Source: Syntrophaceae bacterium UBA1163 (lineage in GTDB: Bacteria; Desulfobacterota; BSN033; UBA1163). From it: a DNA stretch of 14,493 nt. Below the pieces are notes generated by a model, which worked only from the letters and a program-made list of their open reading frames with translations, ran no database searches and had not been told where the DNA came from. The stretch's first letter is position 1; each line of letters opens with the position of its first letter. Location of the stretch: NCBI GenBank assembly GCA_002311635.1, contig DBZJ01000092.1, positions 1 to 14,493 of the forward strand, written 5' to 3'. Below are positions 1 through 7,346 of this stretch, piece by piece. The position numbers and the translations under genes are program-made.

Positions 1-994
1 CCGTATCCGGAAGGTCTTCACTCCTAAAATCCTGAAAATATTGATGGTCGCTCACACGATTGACATCTGCCTTGAGATAAAAATCATCGGGAAGCTTCTG
101 TTCGTGTTGAATGAAGAAGGCATACCGATCCTTATGAACCACCTGGTCATCGATGAAGTAGAAATTTGCTTGTCCCTTCGTCTCTTGAGTGAAGGCGTAA
201 TTATACTGCAAGGCTTCTTTAAATCCCCTGTCCCCCAGGTAGTCTAAATAGAAAGTGGCGTCCATATTTTTTGCGAAGGCCCAGTAAAAAGCGTTCTCGA
301 ACTTAACACCATACGTGCTGGAATACCCAACTTGAGGTATGAGAAATCCGGATTGTCTTTCCTGTCTCACAGGAAAGACACCCCAGGGGAAATAGAGAAC
401 AGGAATATCCTCAAAGTAGAAGACGGGCCCCTTGGCAGTCCCCGATCCTCCCAAAGCCATTTCTTTCACTTCGATTTCCTTCACGGTAAACTTCCAGGGT
501 GGCCGTTTCGCATCGCAGGTCGTCAACGAACCATCGAATATCCGATAGTGATTTTCTCCTAACTTCTCCGCCTCCCGGCCGGTGATATGAAAATTCTGAT
601 CCTTCAAATAGAGCCTGCCCTGATAAATCCTTCCCAGTCGGGTCTCTATATTGACTTCCAACCGCTCGCATTCAACCACATCTTCCCCTTCTCTCAATAA
701 AACGTTTCCCCACGCCACCAATTCATTGGTCGCCATGTTCAATCGGGCGTGATCCGCCTTGAGGAAAAGATCTCCTTGGCTCACTTCTACTTGCCCATGA
801 CCCTCGTAGGACTGCGTCTCCTTGTCGTAGGTGAGCTCGTTGGCCTCAATGTTCACAGGCCCTTCTGCTTTTATTCCCTCCGGTACGCTTACCCCCCGCA
901 CACCTGCCTCCCCTATCTGTGCATGGGTGCGAGGAGAAAAGGCGACGATGAAAAGGACAAAGAAGGAGCTCAGAATGAACCAGTGATTTCTCAC
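1..994 (-). CDS. lptD: LPS-assembly protein LptD (OstA/Imp), N-terminal part, truncated by window edge
   Basis: LptD is the outer-membrane beta-barrel that, with LptE, inserts lipopolysaccharide into the outer leaflet. Only the first 331 codons are present and no stop is reached. The protein opens with a signal peptide (MRNHWFILSS..., hydrophobic to about residue 19, likely cut after THA, residue 25). An LptA-like jellyroll domain follows (about 42-160: IEANELTYDKETQSYEGHG and the LVAWGNVLLREG repeat). The LptD hallmark comes next: LTTCDAKRPPW at 157-167, IPVLYFPWGVFPVR at 197-210, QSGFLIPQVGYSSTYG at 214-229, then barrel strands (DATFYLDYLGDRG at 245-257). Cys160 sits where the barrel-proximal disulfide Cys is expected; Cys109 is a second Cys. 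The GTG start is chosen because it alone gives a complete signal peptide. Its GTGA overlaps the folC stop, so translation is probably coupled. The family assignment is firm; the exact start is slightly less so because the Shine-Dalgarno spacing is short. Confidence 0.93.
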   Translation of the reverse strand, partial: MRNHWFILSSFFVLFIVAFSPRTHAQIGEAGVRGVSVPEGIKAEGPVNIEANELTYDKETQSYEGHGQVEVSQGDLFLKADHARLNMATNELVAWGNVLLREGEDVVECERLEVNIETRLGRIYQGRLYLKDQNFHITGREAEKLGENHYRIFDGSLTTCDAKRPPWKFTVKEIEVKEMALGGSGTAKGPVFYFEDIPVLYFPWGVFPVRQERQSGFLIPQVGYSSTYGVKFENAFYWAFAKNMDATFYLDYLGDRGFKEALQYNYAFTQETKGQANFYFIDDQVVHKDRYAFFIQHEQKLPDDFYLKADVNRVSDHQYFQDFRSEDLPDT

Positions 995-2283
995 GATCCT
1001 CTCTCGGGATGGAAATAAGTTCTGGCTTCTCCAACGGTATAGAGCGACCCCGTGATACAAAGGAGGTCCCCCTCCTGGGTCAGGGAGAGACCTCTGTCGA
1101 TCGCCTTTTTCAAATCTTCCTCAATCTCTGCTTTCTTCCCGCTCCGGCCCAATGCCTTTTTCAGCAACGCCGGAGGGGCGGCGCGCTCCGTGTGAGGCTT
1201 GGTGAGAATGATAGTATCCGCCAGGGGAGCCAGCAGATGAAGCATGGAACGGCTATCCTTGTCCTTCATGATTCCCACGAGAAGGACGAGGTGCTGGAAT
1301 TGAAATTCCTTACTCAATGATTCCTTCAGGACAAGGGCCCCGGCAGGGTTGTGGGCGCCGTCGAGAATGACCCGGGGAGAAACGGATACCATCTCCAATC
1401 TTCCCGGCCAATCCACCTCCCTCAACCCATCGACCATGGCCTCCGTGGAGATCCGATACCCGAGATCATCTAAAACCTCCATCGCACCGAGCGCCGTCGT
1501 CGCATTGACGATCTGATGAAACCCTTTGAGATTGAGGTGGATGCCCCACAACTTTCGATCGAGGCCTTCATAATCGAAATCCTCGTCTCCCTTCCAGACG
1601 TACCGAAACTCTTTCCCAACGCGAAAATAAGAGGCTCTTTTTTCCCGGCAGATCGTTGAAAAAAGACGGAGCACCTGAGGTTGCACGGCGGCGGTGATCA
1701 ACGGTTTTCTCTTCTTAATAATGCCCGCCTTCTCCCTGGCAATCTTCAAGATCGTTTTGCCAAGATATTCTTCGTGGTCTTTAGAGATGTTGGTGATGAT
1801 GGAGATCAAAGGATCGACCACGTTGGTGGAATCGAGTCTTCCTCCCAGGCCGACCTCCAAAATGGCCAGATCGACCGATTTCTGATCAAAATAGTGGAGC
1901 GCCATGGCCGTGGTAAAATCGAAAAAGGTAAAGGGAGGGTCGATGCCTGCAGATTCTATTTCCTTTCTCATCCATTGGGTCAGGGCGGCCACCTCTTCTT
2001 CCCCGATCTCCTTCCCGTTCACCCGGATCCGTTCTGTAAATCGAACCAAGTGAGGAGAAGTGTACAGTCCTACCCGGTAGCCTTCTTTCTGCAGGATCGA
2101 GCTCATCATCGCGGCGGTGGACCCTTTTCCGTTCGTCCCTGCGATGTGAATGGCCTGAATTTCTTTGTGGGGATTTCCAATGGCGTTCAGGATTCTCTCT
2201 ACCTGAGTCAGCCCGAAGATCATCCCGAACTTTTCGAGACGGTAAAGGTAGTCCAGCGACTTTCGATAGGCGTCTTGGCCCAT
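991..2283 (-). CDS. folC: Bifunctional folylpolyglutamate synthase / dihydrofolate synthase
   Basis: FolC is a cytosolic ATP-dependent Mur-ligase-family enzyme that adds glutamate to dihydropteroate and/or extends the polyglutamate tail of folates. At 430 residues it has the usual length. The ATP-binding P-loop is GTNGKGST (49-56), followed by the substrate loop YTSPHLVRFTERIRVNG (74-90). DLAILEVGLGGRLDSTN (138-154) and TNISKDH (164-170) are the central-domain motifs, and REKAGIIK (183-190) carries the lysine (185) that is carbamylated in the family. WPGRLE and ILDGAHNPAG lie in the C-terminal domain. Whether it has both activities or only the polyglutamate activity cannot be decided here; the Mur-ligase-type assignment is secure. 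It starts at ATG 16 bases after the accD stop with only a weak AGAGAG ribosome site, and its stop overlaps the lptD start, so it is the middle gene of an accD-folC-lptD operon. Confidence 0.97.
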   Translation of the reverse strand: MGQDAYRKSLDYLYRLEKFGMIFGLTQVERILNAIGNPHKEIQAIHIAGTNGKGSTAAMMSSILQKEGYRVGLYTSPHLVRFTERIRVNGKEIGEEEVAALTQWMRKEIESAGIDPPFTFFDFTTAMALHYFDQKSVDLAILEVGLGGRLDSTNVVDPLISIITNISKDHEEYLGKTILKIAREKAGIIKKRKPLITAAVQPQVLRLFSTICREKRASYFRVGKEFRYVWKGDEDFDYEGLDRKLWGIHLNLKGFHQIVNATTALGAMEVLDDLGYRISTEAMVDGLREVDWPGRLEMVSVSPRVILDGAHNPAGALVLKESLSKEFQFQHLVLLVGIMKDKDSRSMLHLLAPLADTIILTKPHTERAAPPALLKKALGRSGKKAEIEEDLKKAIDRGLSLTQEGDLLCITGSLYTVGEARTYFHPERGS

Positions 2284-2299
2284 GGATCAGGTCTCTCTG

Positions 2300-3145
2300 T
2301 CAGCTCTCCAGTTTTAGCATCTCTAATAAGGAAGCGAGCGTGTGTCGGAGGTCCTTCCGTTCCACAATCAGGTCAACCATTCCATGATCGAGAAGATATT
2401 CTGCTCGCTGGAATCCCTCTGGAAGCTCCGCGCGGATCGTCTCCTTGATCACCCTGGGGCCTGCAAATCCGATCATCGCCTTGGGTTCTGCGATGATGAC
2501 ATCGCCCAACATGGCGATGCTGGCGGAGACTCCGCCTGTGGTGGGATCCGTCAACACCGAGATATAGGGAATTCTCGCCTCATGGAGTTTAGCCAAGGCC
2601 GCGCTGGTTTTCGCCATCTGCATTAAAGAGAGGATCCCCTCCTGCATCCTTGCTCCACCCGAGGCACAGAAGATGATGACACCGGACTTCTTTTCGATGG
2701 CCCGCTCGATCAGGCGGGTGATCTTCTCGCCCACCACCGACCCCAAGCTGCCGCCCATAAAATTAAACTCGAAAATGCCGATCATCGCCGGCTGGCCCTC
2801 AATCCGCGCCTCCCCGCAGATGACGGCATCCTTATGTCCGGTCTTTTCCTGGGATTCTTTGACTCGAGAAGGATACCGCTTCGAGTCCTTGAACTCTAAG
2901 GGATCGGTAGAGATAAGGTTCACATCATATTCGATGAAGGTCCCGGGGTCCGCGACACAATCGATTCTCCTTTGGGCAGGGATCTGAAAATGATAGTTGC
3001 ATTTTGGGCAAACTTGAAGGTTCCTTTCGATGACCTTCCGATAGATGATCTCGTTACAGGAGTTGCATTTCACCCAAAGATGGTCAGAGGGCTTCGGCTC
3101 CTCTCGTTTCTCTTTTTGTTCTTCATCCTTCTTAAACCAGGTCAT
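2300..3145 (-). CDS. accD: Acetyl-CoA carboxylase carboxyltransferase subunit beta
   Basis: AccD is the zinc-containing beta subunit of the carboxyltransferase half of acetyl-CoA carboxylase. With AccA it moves CO2 from carboxybiotin (on AccB) to acetyl-CoA, giving malonyl-CoA, the committed step of fatty-acid synthesis. The 281 residues begin MTWFKK, the usual AccD N terminus. A four-Cys zinc ribbon follows: Cys27, Cys30, Cys46, Cys49 (KCNSC...VCPKCNYHF). The crotonase-fold core includes [12 protein letters not shown] (131-142), [14 protein letters not shown] (157-170, oxyanion region), [17 protein letters not shown] (199-215) and GFAGPRVI (226-233). Nothing is missing. The gene heads the minus-strand operon with folC and lptD; accD-folC adjacency is common in proteobacteria. 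The start has a GGGGAGG 13 bases upstream and AGCGAGG directly abutting, an imperfect arrangement, but the conserved N terminus fixes it. Confidence 0.97.
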   Translation of the reverse strand: MTWFKKDEEQKEKREEPKPSDHLWVKCNSCNEIIYRKVIERNLQVCPKCNYHFQIPAQRRIDCVADPGTFIEYDVNLISTDPLEFKDSKRYPSRVKESQEKTGHKDAVICGEARIEGQPAMIGIFEFNFMGGSLGSVVGEKITRLIERAIEKKSGVIIFCASGGARMQEGILSLMQMAKTSAALAKLHEARIPYISVLTDPTTGGVSASIAMLGDVIIAEPKAMIGFAGPRVIKETIRAELPEGFQRAEYLLDHGMVDLIVERKDLRHTLASLLEMLKLES

Positions 3146-3178
3146 CCTCGCTGTTCATCCTCCCCGTTTAGGTCATTA

Positions 3179-3207
3179 AAACTAACAAAATAATGAAGAG
3201 ATGTCAA
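3179..3207 (-). promoter_or_regulatory. Probable sigma-70 promoter of the accD-folC-lptD operon
   Basis: On the minus strand a consensus -35 TTGACA (3202-3207) is followed after 17 bases by TAGTTT (3179-3184) as a weak -10. A start near 3172 would leave a leader of about 27 bases holding the GGGGAGG ribosome-site candidate. The perfect -35 and spacing support the call; the poor -10 limits it. Confidence 0.5.
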
Positions 3208-3228
3208 TCTGTTGTACTCGTTCCACCT

Positions 3229-3370
3229 TCCCAAATCCCGATTTAGTATACGGTCTTTGCGAGCAAAGCGAAGCAATCTCGCTTTCCGGGATAAGATTGC
3301 CACGCGCCTTTTAGGTGCTCGCAATGACATGTCGGTAAAAGGGTTTTCTTCTCTAAATCGGAATTCGGGA
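3229..3370. repeat. Palindromic interspersed repeat, copy 1 (TTGCGAG family)
   Basis: Nested inverted arms are visible. The outer arms are TCCCAAATCCCGATTTAG (3229-3246) and CTAAATCGGAATTCGGGA (3353-3370), nearly complementary. The middle arms are GTCTTTGCGAGCA (3253-3265) and TGCTCGCAATGAC (3316-3328), with one mismatch. The inner stem is GCAATCT/AGATTGC (3273-3279, 3294-3300). It lies between divergent accD and rlmD and contains no coding capacity. A second, longer relative is at 7137-7303 and shares the outer right end TTCTCTAAATCGG. It resembles MITE- or REP-like elements made of arms only. Confidence 0.8.
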
Positions 3371-3405
3371 CCTTTTCCCTGTTTTACTCCCCTTCTTTGA
3401 ATCCA

Positions 3406-3434
3406 TTGAATATCCTTTCCCGCCGTGCTATTTT
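3406..3434 (+). promoter_or_regulatory. Probable extended -10 promoter of rlmD, placing the start codon at the RNA 5' end
   Basis: TTGAAT (3406-3411), a 17-base spacer and TATTTT (3429-3434), preceded by an extended -10 TG at 3426-3427, form a plausible sigma-70 promoter. Transcription would begin around 3441, within a couple of bases of the rlmD ATG at 3443. This suggests a leaderless message and argues against the in-frame GTG at 3425. Confidence 0.5.
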
Positions 3435-3442
3435 TGACCATC

Positions 3443-4711
3443 ATGAGAAAAGTCCAGGTTGCTATCGACTCTATGGCATTCAAAGGCTATGGGGTGTCAC
3501 GCATTCATGGCAAAGTGGTCTTCGTCCCTTGCACGGTAGTCGGTGACAAGGCCTGGGTCGAAATCGTAGAAGAAAAGAAGAACTATTCAACGGGGCGGCT
3601 AATCGATCTGATCGAACCCTCTCCCCGGAGAGTCAATCCTCCCTGCCCATACTTCGGAACTTGCGGCGGCTGCCAGTGGCAACACATCAATTATCCGGGT
3701 CAACCGGAGCTCAAAAAAGAGATCCTACAAGACCTCCTCAAAAGATTGGGCAGGCTGCAGGAAATCCCATCCATCGGAGTCTTCCCTTCGCCCAAGCCTT
3801 ATGACTACCGGATCAGAATTCAATTGAAGGTGAGGGGAAACGCGATGGGCTACTACCGGGAGGGGTCGCATCAGATTGTGGATATCGACCACTGCCCCAT
3901 CTCACATCCTCTGGTCAATCGGATCCTCCGGAGACTTCGAGGGGAATCTGCCGTGTTTCAGCTCATCAAAGAGATCGAGATCAATGTCTCACCGGAGGAA
4001 GGAAGAGGAATGATCTTGTTTCATCCTCATTCTCACAATCGACAAATCGAGCCTTTCGCAAAGAGACTTCTTCAGAGTGAACCGATCCTCGGGGGCATCG
4101 CCGTCGCGGGAAAGGGGAAGTTAGTTCTCTTCGGCGATTCTCTGGAGTTTACAGTCCCATCGTATCAAGACAGAAACCTTGATCTGAGAATCTCGCCGGG
4201 GAGTTTTTCCCAGGTCAACCCTGAACAAAACCAGAGGTTGATTCAGATCGTTCTTCAATTCTCAGAAGCAATCAAGGAGGACAGGATTTTGGATCTTTAT
4301 GCCGGCGTGGGGAACCTAACCCTCCCATTGGCCATGGGAGCGAAAGAAGTCCTGGGGATCGAGGAGAACAGAGCGGCCGTCGAGGACGCGCAGTTCAACG
4401 CGGAAAGAAATGGGATCCAAAACTGCCATTTTATTCAAGGAAGGGTAGAACACGTCCTGTCCAATTGGGAGAGGGAGACACCTTCTCTCGTCGTTCTCGA
4501 CCCTCCCAGGACAGGGTGCAAGACGATCTTGGACCAAGTAGTCAGATTGAAGCCCAGAAAAATCATCTATGTCTCTTGTGAACCTACGACCTTCGCACGG
4601 GATCTCTGCCTCTTCTCGGAGAGGGGATATCTTGTGCAAAGACTCAGCCTCATCGATATGTTCCCACAAACGTATCACATGGAAGTCGTAGGACTGCTGC
4701 AGACAAATTGA
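3443..4711 (+). CDS. rlmD: 23S rRNA (uracil-C5)-methyltransferase, RlmD/RumA-type
   Basis: This SAM-dependent RNA methyltransferase makes 5-methyluridine in 23S rRNA (U1939 in E. coli for RlmD). The 422 residues (counted from ATG 3443) contain an N-terminal TRAM domain (about 1-60) and a 4Fe-4S ligand set: Cys68, Cys74, Cys77 (CPYFGTCGGC) and Cys151 (DHCPISHP). ISPGSFSQVNPEQN follows, then SAM motif I LDLYAGVGNLTLPL (283-296), LDPPRTGC (352-359), the nucleophile Cys379 in YVSCEPTTFARD, and the catalytic Glu414 in TYHMEVVG. An in-frame GTG at 3425 would add six residues, but neither start has a ribosome site. A promoter-like sequence places the transcript start at the ATG. The exact target uridine (RlmD or RlmC/D) cannot be told from sequence alone; the iron-sulfur cysteines separate it from TrmA. 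It converges on hisG. Confidence 0.93.
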   Translation: MRKVQVAIDSMAFKGYGVSRIHGKVVFVPCTVVGDKAWVEIVEEKKNYSTGRLIDLIEPSPRRVNPPCPYFGTCGGCQWQHINYPGQPELKKEILQDLLKRLGRLQEIPSIGVFPSPKPYDYRIRIQLKVRGNAMGYYREGSHQIVDIDHCPISHPLVNRILRRLRGESAVFQLIKEIEINVSPEEGRGMILFHPHSHNRQIEPFAKRLLQSEPILGGIAVAGKGKLVLFGDSLEFTVPSYQDRNLDLRISPGSFSQVNPEQNQRLIQIVLQFSEAIKEDRILDLYAGVGNLTLPLAMGAKEVLGIEENRAAVEDAQFNAERNGIQNCHFIQGRVEHVLSNWERETPSLVVLDPPRTGCKTILDQVVRLKPRKIIYVSCEPTTFARDLCLFSERGYLVQRLSLIDMFPQTYHMEVVGLLQTN

Positions 4712-4820
4712 AGGGTCCAAGGGGTCTAGGATTCGAGGGTTCAAGTGGAAACATAAAAAAAGAAATAGAATTATCAAGATGGGATACTCGAACCCTTGGC
4801 CCCTCGAATCCTTGGATCCT
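4712..4820. repeat. Long imperfect inverted repeat between convergent rlmD and hisG
   Basis: Arms of 35 bases (4712-4746 and 4786-4820) pair at about 26 of 35 positions without gaps, around an A-rich 39-base centre. The arms are built from short units such as GGATTCGAGGG, GGGTCCAAGG and GGGTTCAAG. It begins one base after the rlmD stop and ends 14 bases before the hisG stop, so it could fold in transcripts from both sides and serve as a two-way terminator. No T-run follows directly, so a repeat origin is equally possible. Confidence 0.75.
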
Positions 4821-4834
4821 GAACAGAATCGAAT

Positions 4835-5707
4835 TTAAATGACTTTGTTGAGCGGATACTCAATAATGCCCACGGCCCCCCGCTTCTGTAATTTCGGAAT
4901 GAGTTCCCGGACAACTTTTTCGGAAATAATCGTCTCCACAGAAAACCAGTCGTTCTGGAAAAGGTTGGACACTGTGGGTGCAGTGATGCTCGGGAGGATT
5001 TCAATCACACTCTTGAGGTCATTGGCCGACACGTTCATCTTGAGTCCGACCATCCCCTCTGCGCGGAGGGCTCCCTGAAGAAGAAGGGAGATCTGTTCGA
5101 TCTTCTCCTTTTTCCATGGGTCTTGATAAGACTCGCGATTGGCGATCAGCTGCGTATTGGTCTGCAGGAGCTCTTCGACGATCCGCAGGTTATTCGCCCG
5201 CAACGTGCTTCCGGTCTCCGTAACCTCGACAATGGCATCGCACAACCCTTCGATCACCTTTCCCTCTGTGGCCCCCCATGAAAACTCCACATCCACATTG
5301 ATTTTCCGCTCGCTGAAGTATCTCTTGGTAAAATTGACGAGCTCGGTGAAGATCTTTTTCCCGCTCAAATCCTTCAGGTGACGGATGGGAGAATCCTCGG
5401 CCACGACCAGAACCCATCGGGCGGGAGAGGGGCTGGTTTTGGAGTAGATCAGATCCTGAACGACCACGACATCCGAGCCGTTTTCCAGAATCCAATCCTT
5501 TCCGGTCAGTCCCACATCCAGCGTCCCTGTTTCCACAAACCTCGACATCTCCTGAGCCCTGACCAGCGTGCACCGAACCTCATCATCATCCACCATGGGA
5601 AAATAACTTCGAGAGCTCACCGTGATCTTCCAGCCCGACTTCTTAAACAGCTCGACGGTGGCGTTCTCCAGACTCCCCTTCGGAATTCCAACCTTCAACA
5701 TTTTCAC
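4835..5707 (-). CDS. hisG: ATP phosphoribosyltransferase, long form
   Basis: HisG catalyses the first step of histidine biosynthesis: ATP + PRPP to phosphoribosyl-ATP. The 290-residue length and the C-terminal ACT-like regulatory domain (about 217-288, [14 protein letters not shown]... to [11 protein letters not shown]) mark the long, histidine-inhibited form, which needs no HisZ partner. The catalytic part begins [10 protein letters not shown] (5-14). [10 protein letters not shown] (63-72) and the PRPP-binding loop [17 protein letters not shown] (157-173) are intact. The GTG start overlaps the hisI stop by GTGA and has AGGAGG about 10 bases upstream. An ATG two codons later (5701) is an alternative with GGAAAG before it. 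The hisI-hisG pair is probably one transcript with coupled translation. Nothing points to an attenuator in front of hisG itself. Confidence 0.97.
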   Translation of the reverse strand: MKMLKVGIPKGSLENATVELFKKSGWKITVSSRSYFPMVDDDEVRCTLVRAQEMSRFVETGTLDVGLTGKDWILENGSDVVVVQDLIYSKTSPSPARWVLVVAEDSPIRHLKDLSGKKIFTELVNFTKRYFSERKINVDVEFSWGATEGKVIEGLCDAIVEVTETGSTLRANNLRIVEELLQTNTQLIANRESYQDPWKKEKIEQISLLLQGALRAEGMVGLKMNVSANDLKSVIEILPSITAPTVSNLFQNDWFSVETIISEKVVRELIPKLQKRGAVGIIEYPLNKVI

Positions 5708-6081
5708 TTTCCGTAAACCTCCTTCGGGTCAAAGATTCGTTTTCCTGAGACTTTCCATTGCCCTTTCTCAAATCGTTGATGGAAGCAGGTTTTAAAACCG
5801 GTATGGCAGGCCGCCCCTCCGATCTGATCTACTTTGAGCAGGAGGGTATCCCCATCACAATCGAGATATATCTCTTTAATCTCCTGGAAATTGCCCGAGG
5901 TCTCCCCTTTGACCCAAATTTTCTTGCGAGACCTCGACCAGAAGGAGGCCTTCTTTGTTTCCAGCGTCTTTTCCCACGATTCTCGATTCATATAACCCAA
6001 CATCAAGACCTCGTTGGTGGAGGCCTCCTGGATGATCACCGGGATGAGCCCATCCCCTTTCTTAAAATCGATCTCGATCAC
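5704..6081 (-). CDS. hisI: Phosphoribosyl-AMP cyclohydrolase
   Basis: HisI opens the adenine ring of phosphoribosyl-AMP, the third step of histidine biosynthesis. This is the stand-alone 125-residue form without a fused HisE pyrophosphohydrolase domain. Metal ligands are visible: DCDGD at 74-78 (Asp74, Asp76, Asp78 for Mg; Cys75 for Zn) and the zinc cysteines Cys92 (in AACHTG) and Cys99 (in KTCF). [19 protein letters not shown] (45-63) is the typical substrate-binding stretch. The start is GTG with GGGAGG about four bases before it. It overlaps hisG by four bases. HisE and the remaining pathway genes are not in the window, so the his genes are dispersed in this genome. Confidence 0.97.
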   Translation of the reverse strand: MIEIDFKKGDGLIPVIIQEASTNEVLMLGYMNRESWEKTLETKKASFWSRSRKKIWVKGETSGNFQEIKEIYLDCDGDTLLLKVDQIGGAACHTGFKTCFHQRFEKGQWKVSGKRIFDPKEVYGK

Positions 6082-6097
6082 GCTTCCTCCCCTTCCT

Positions 6098-6206
6098 ATT
6101 TCGGATTGCGGATTTCGGATTTCGGAATCTTAATTCACTGCCTGACATTTGGTTTTGAATTTCAGAATTCTTACTCAGCAATCCCCATTCCGCGATCCGC
6201 ATTCAA
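6098..6206. repeat. Imperfect inverted repeat of TCGGATTGCGGAT-type units between the DUF72 gene and hisI
   Basis: The left arm (about 6099-6128) is a run of TTTCGGATTGCGGATTTCGG-like units. The right arm (about 6179-6206) carries complementary CAATCCCCATTCCGCGATCC. The best 20-base stretch pairs at 16 positions. The repeat touches the last codons of the DUF72 gene. Its unit differs from those of the other repeats in this window. It leaves no room for a hisI promoter of obvious quality, so hisI may be read from upstream. Confidence 0.65.
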
Positions 6207-7021
6207 GATTTTTCCATGAGGAGTTTCGCCATTTGCGCGGCGTTCTTGGCCGCAGAGCCGGAGTAACAGTTATTAAAAAAGATGAGGGTCTTTGCTACCT
6301 TTTTGGAAATCTCCCTGATACCCGGAACGAATTCCTTCAGTTCTTTTTCGCTGTAAAGATAATCGTACCTCACCTTAAGCGGAACGTTGAACCAATTGGG
6401 ATTTCTGCCGTGAAACCTAAAGTAACCGATTTCAGAAGTAGCCCTTGGGAGGTAGGGCATCAATTGCGGCAGCTTCGGCTCGTCAACCACGCAGAACCCG
6501 ATCCCCCTTCTCTCCAGGGACTGAAACGTTTCTTCCTTAAACCAGGCCTTGTTCCGGAACTCAAAAACCAGCGGAAGATCCCCCATTTCCTCCCTAAATT
6601 GTTGAAGATAACTTGAGTTCTCCCTATTCGGAAAGAATCCGTAGGGAAACTGCGCCAGGACACAGGCGAGTTTCTTCTCTTCAATCAGAGGGATGAGACC
6701 ATATTTGAATTTCTTAAAGGTCTCCTGATTGTCGATCCTTGCACGGGCCTCTTTATCCCAAATTTCATGCGTCATCCCCTTAAAAGACTTCACCACAAAT
6801 TCAAAACTCTCGGACGTCTTTTGGGCCATCCCCGCCAGACTCTTCTGAGAGGGAAGAGTATAATAGGTGAAATTAATCTCCAGGACATTGAAGCCCAACT
6901 CTTTTTCGTAAAAGGATAACATATCCTTTTCCCGAATGCCTGGGGGATAAATCGTCCCCTTCCAATCTGGAAACGAAAAACCACTCGTCCCGACCTTGAT
7001 CGTTTCTTCCACCGTCTGCAT
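6203..7021 (-). CDS. DUF72 domain-containing protein (YecE family, TIM-barrel)
   Basis: The 272 residues cover one complete DUF72 domain, a TIM-barrel family found widely in bacteria and archaea whose biochemical role is, to my knowledge, not settled. Diagnostic stretches are in order: VGTSGFSFPDWKGTIYP (10-26), FNVLEINFTYYTLP (44-57), FEFVVKSFKGMTH (73-85), LAQFPYGF (122-129), LVFEFRNKAWF (151-161), YFRFHGRNPNW (200-210) and IFFNNCYSGSAAKNA (247-261). The motif order and length match the family, with no loss of conserved residues that I can see. The start is required for the VGTSGF strand. It lacks a ribosome site because a perfect GC palindrome occupies that region. The gene is upstream of and co-directional with hisI but separated by a repeat, so a shared transcript is uncertain. 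Confidence 0.93.
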   Translation of the reverse strand: MQTVEETIKVGTSGFSFPDWKGTIYPPGIREKDMLSFYEKELGFNVLEINFTYYTLPSQKSLAGMAQKTSESFEFVVKSFKGMTHEIWDKEARARIDNQETFKKFKYGLIPLIEEKKLACVLAQFPYGFFPNRENSSYLQQFREEMGDLPLVFEFRNKAWFKEETFQSLERRGIGFCVVDEPKLPQLMPYLPRATSEIGYFRFHGRNPNWFNVPLKVRYDYLYSEKELKEFVPGIREISKKVAKTLIFFNNCYSGSAAKNAAQMAKLLMEKS

Positions 7022-7029
7022 AAAGGAAT

Positions 7030-7045
7030 CGGGCCCATGGGCCCG
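7030..7045. promoter_or_regulatory. Perfect 16-base palindrome just upstream of the DUF72 start
   Basis: CGGGCCCATGGGCCCG is its own reverse complement and ends 8 bases before the start codon, where a ribosome site would be. In RNA it can form a six-pair GC hairpin with a CATG loop; in DNA it could be a dimer operator. Confidence 0.5.
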
Positions 7046-7136
7046 GTGTCTAAAAATAGAACGAATAAGAGGAAGTTGTCAACTCCGATATCGCCTCTAC
7101 ATCCCAATTTAGAAAACAAAACCTTTCTCCAGGCCG

Positions 7137-7303
7137 GTCATTGCGAGTCCCGCCAAAAGCGGGAAAAGGTGCGTGGCAATCTCAGCGAAAAAGACGGGAT
7201 TGCTTTACTTCGCCCTGAACACCATGCGATGCCCCGAACCGTTCTGGTTCAGGGCGATGCAGGGCTTCGTTCGCAATGACAATTCTCTAAATCGGGATTT
7301 GGG
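7137..7303. repeat. Palindromic interspersed repeat, copy 2 (TTGCGAG family, with an extra hairpin)
   Basis: GTCATTGCGAG (7137-7147) pairs with TTCGCAATGAC (7270-7280), with one mismatch. The outer right end TTCTCTAAATCGGGATTTGGG (7283-7303) matches copy 1 (3349-3369) at 19 of 21 positions, and a degraded partner (CATCCCAATTTAG, near 7100-7112) lies to the left. Inside is a further perfect 10-base inverted repeat, CGCCCTGAAC (7211-7220) with GTTCAGGGCG (7247-7256), absent from copy 1. The 325-base gap between the patatin gene and the DUF72 gene holds essentially this element, plus a small GGGAG/CTCCC hairpin at about 7319-7340. Confidence 0.8.
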
Positions 7304-7346
7304 TTGTCCGTAGCGGCGGGAGCTATAAAGCGATCTCCCTCATTTC

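Noticed and set aside
213..219. Heptahistidine run in the 10456-11484 protein (residue numbers given as range) considered as a vector-derived His tag
   Set aside because: The run is internal, surrounded by further native His and aromatic residues, and the flanking sequence shows no vector features.
1681..2448. 255-codon plus-strand frame opposite folC and accD
   Set aside because: Shadow frame; the minus-strand genes carry all conserved family motifs.
3253..3328. Palindromic repeat considered as a CRISPR repeat or tRNA-like structure
   Set aside because: There is no regular array of identical repeats with spacers, and no tRNA acceptor or anticodon arms fit; the nested inverted arms fit an interspersed palindrome.
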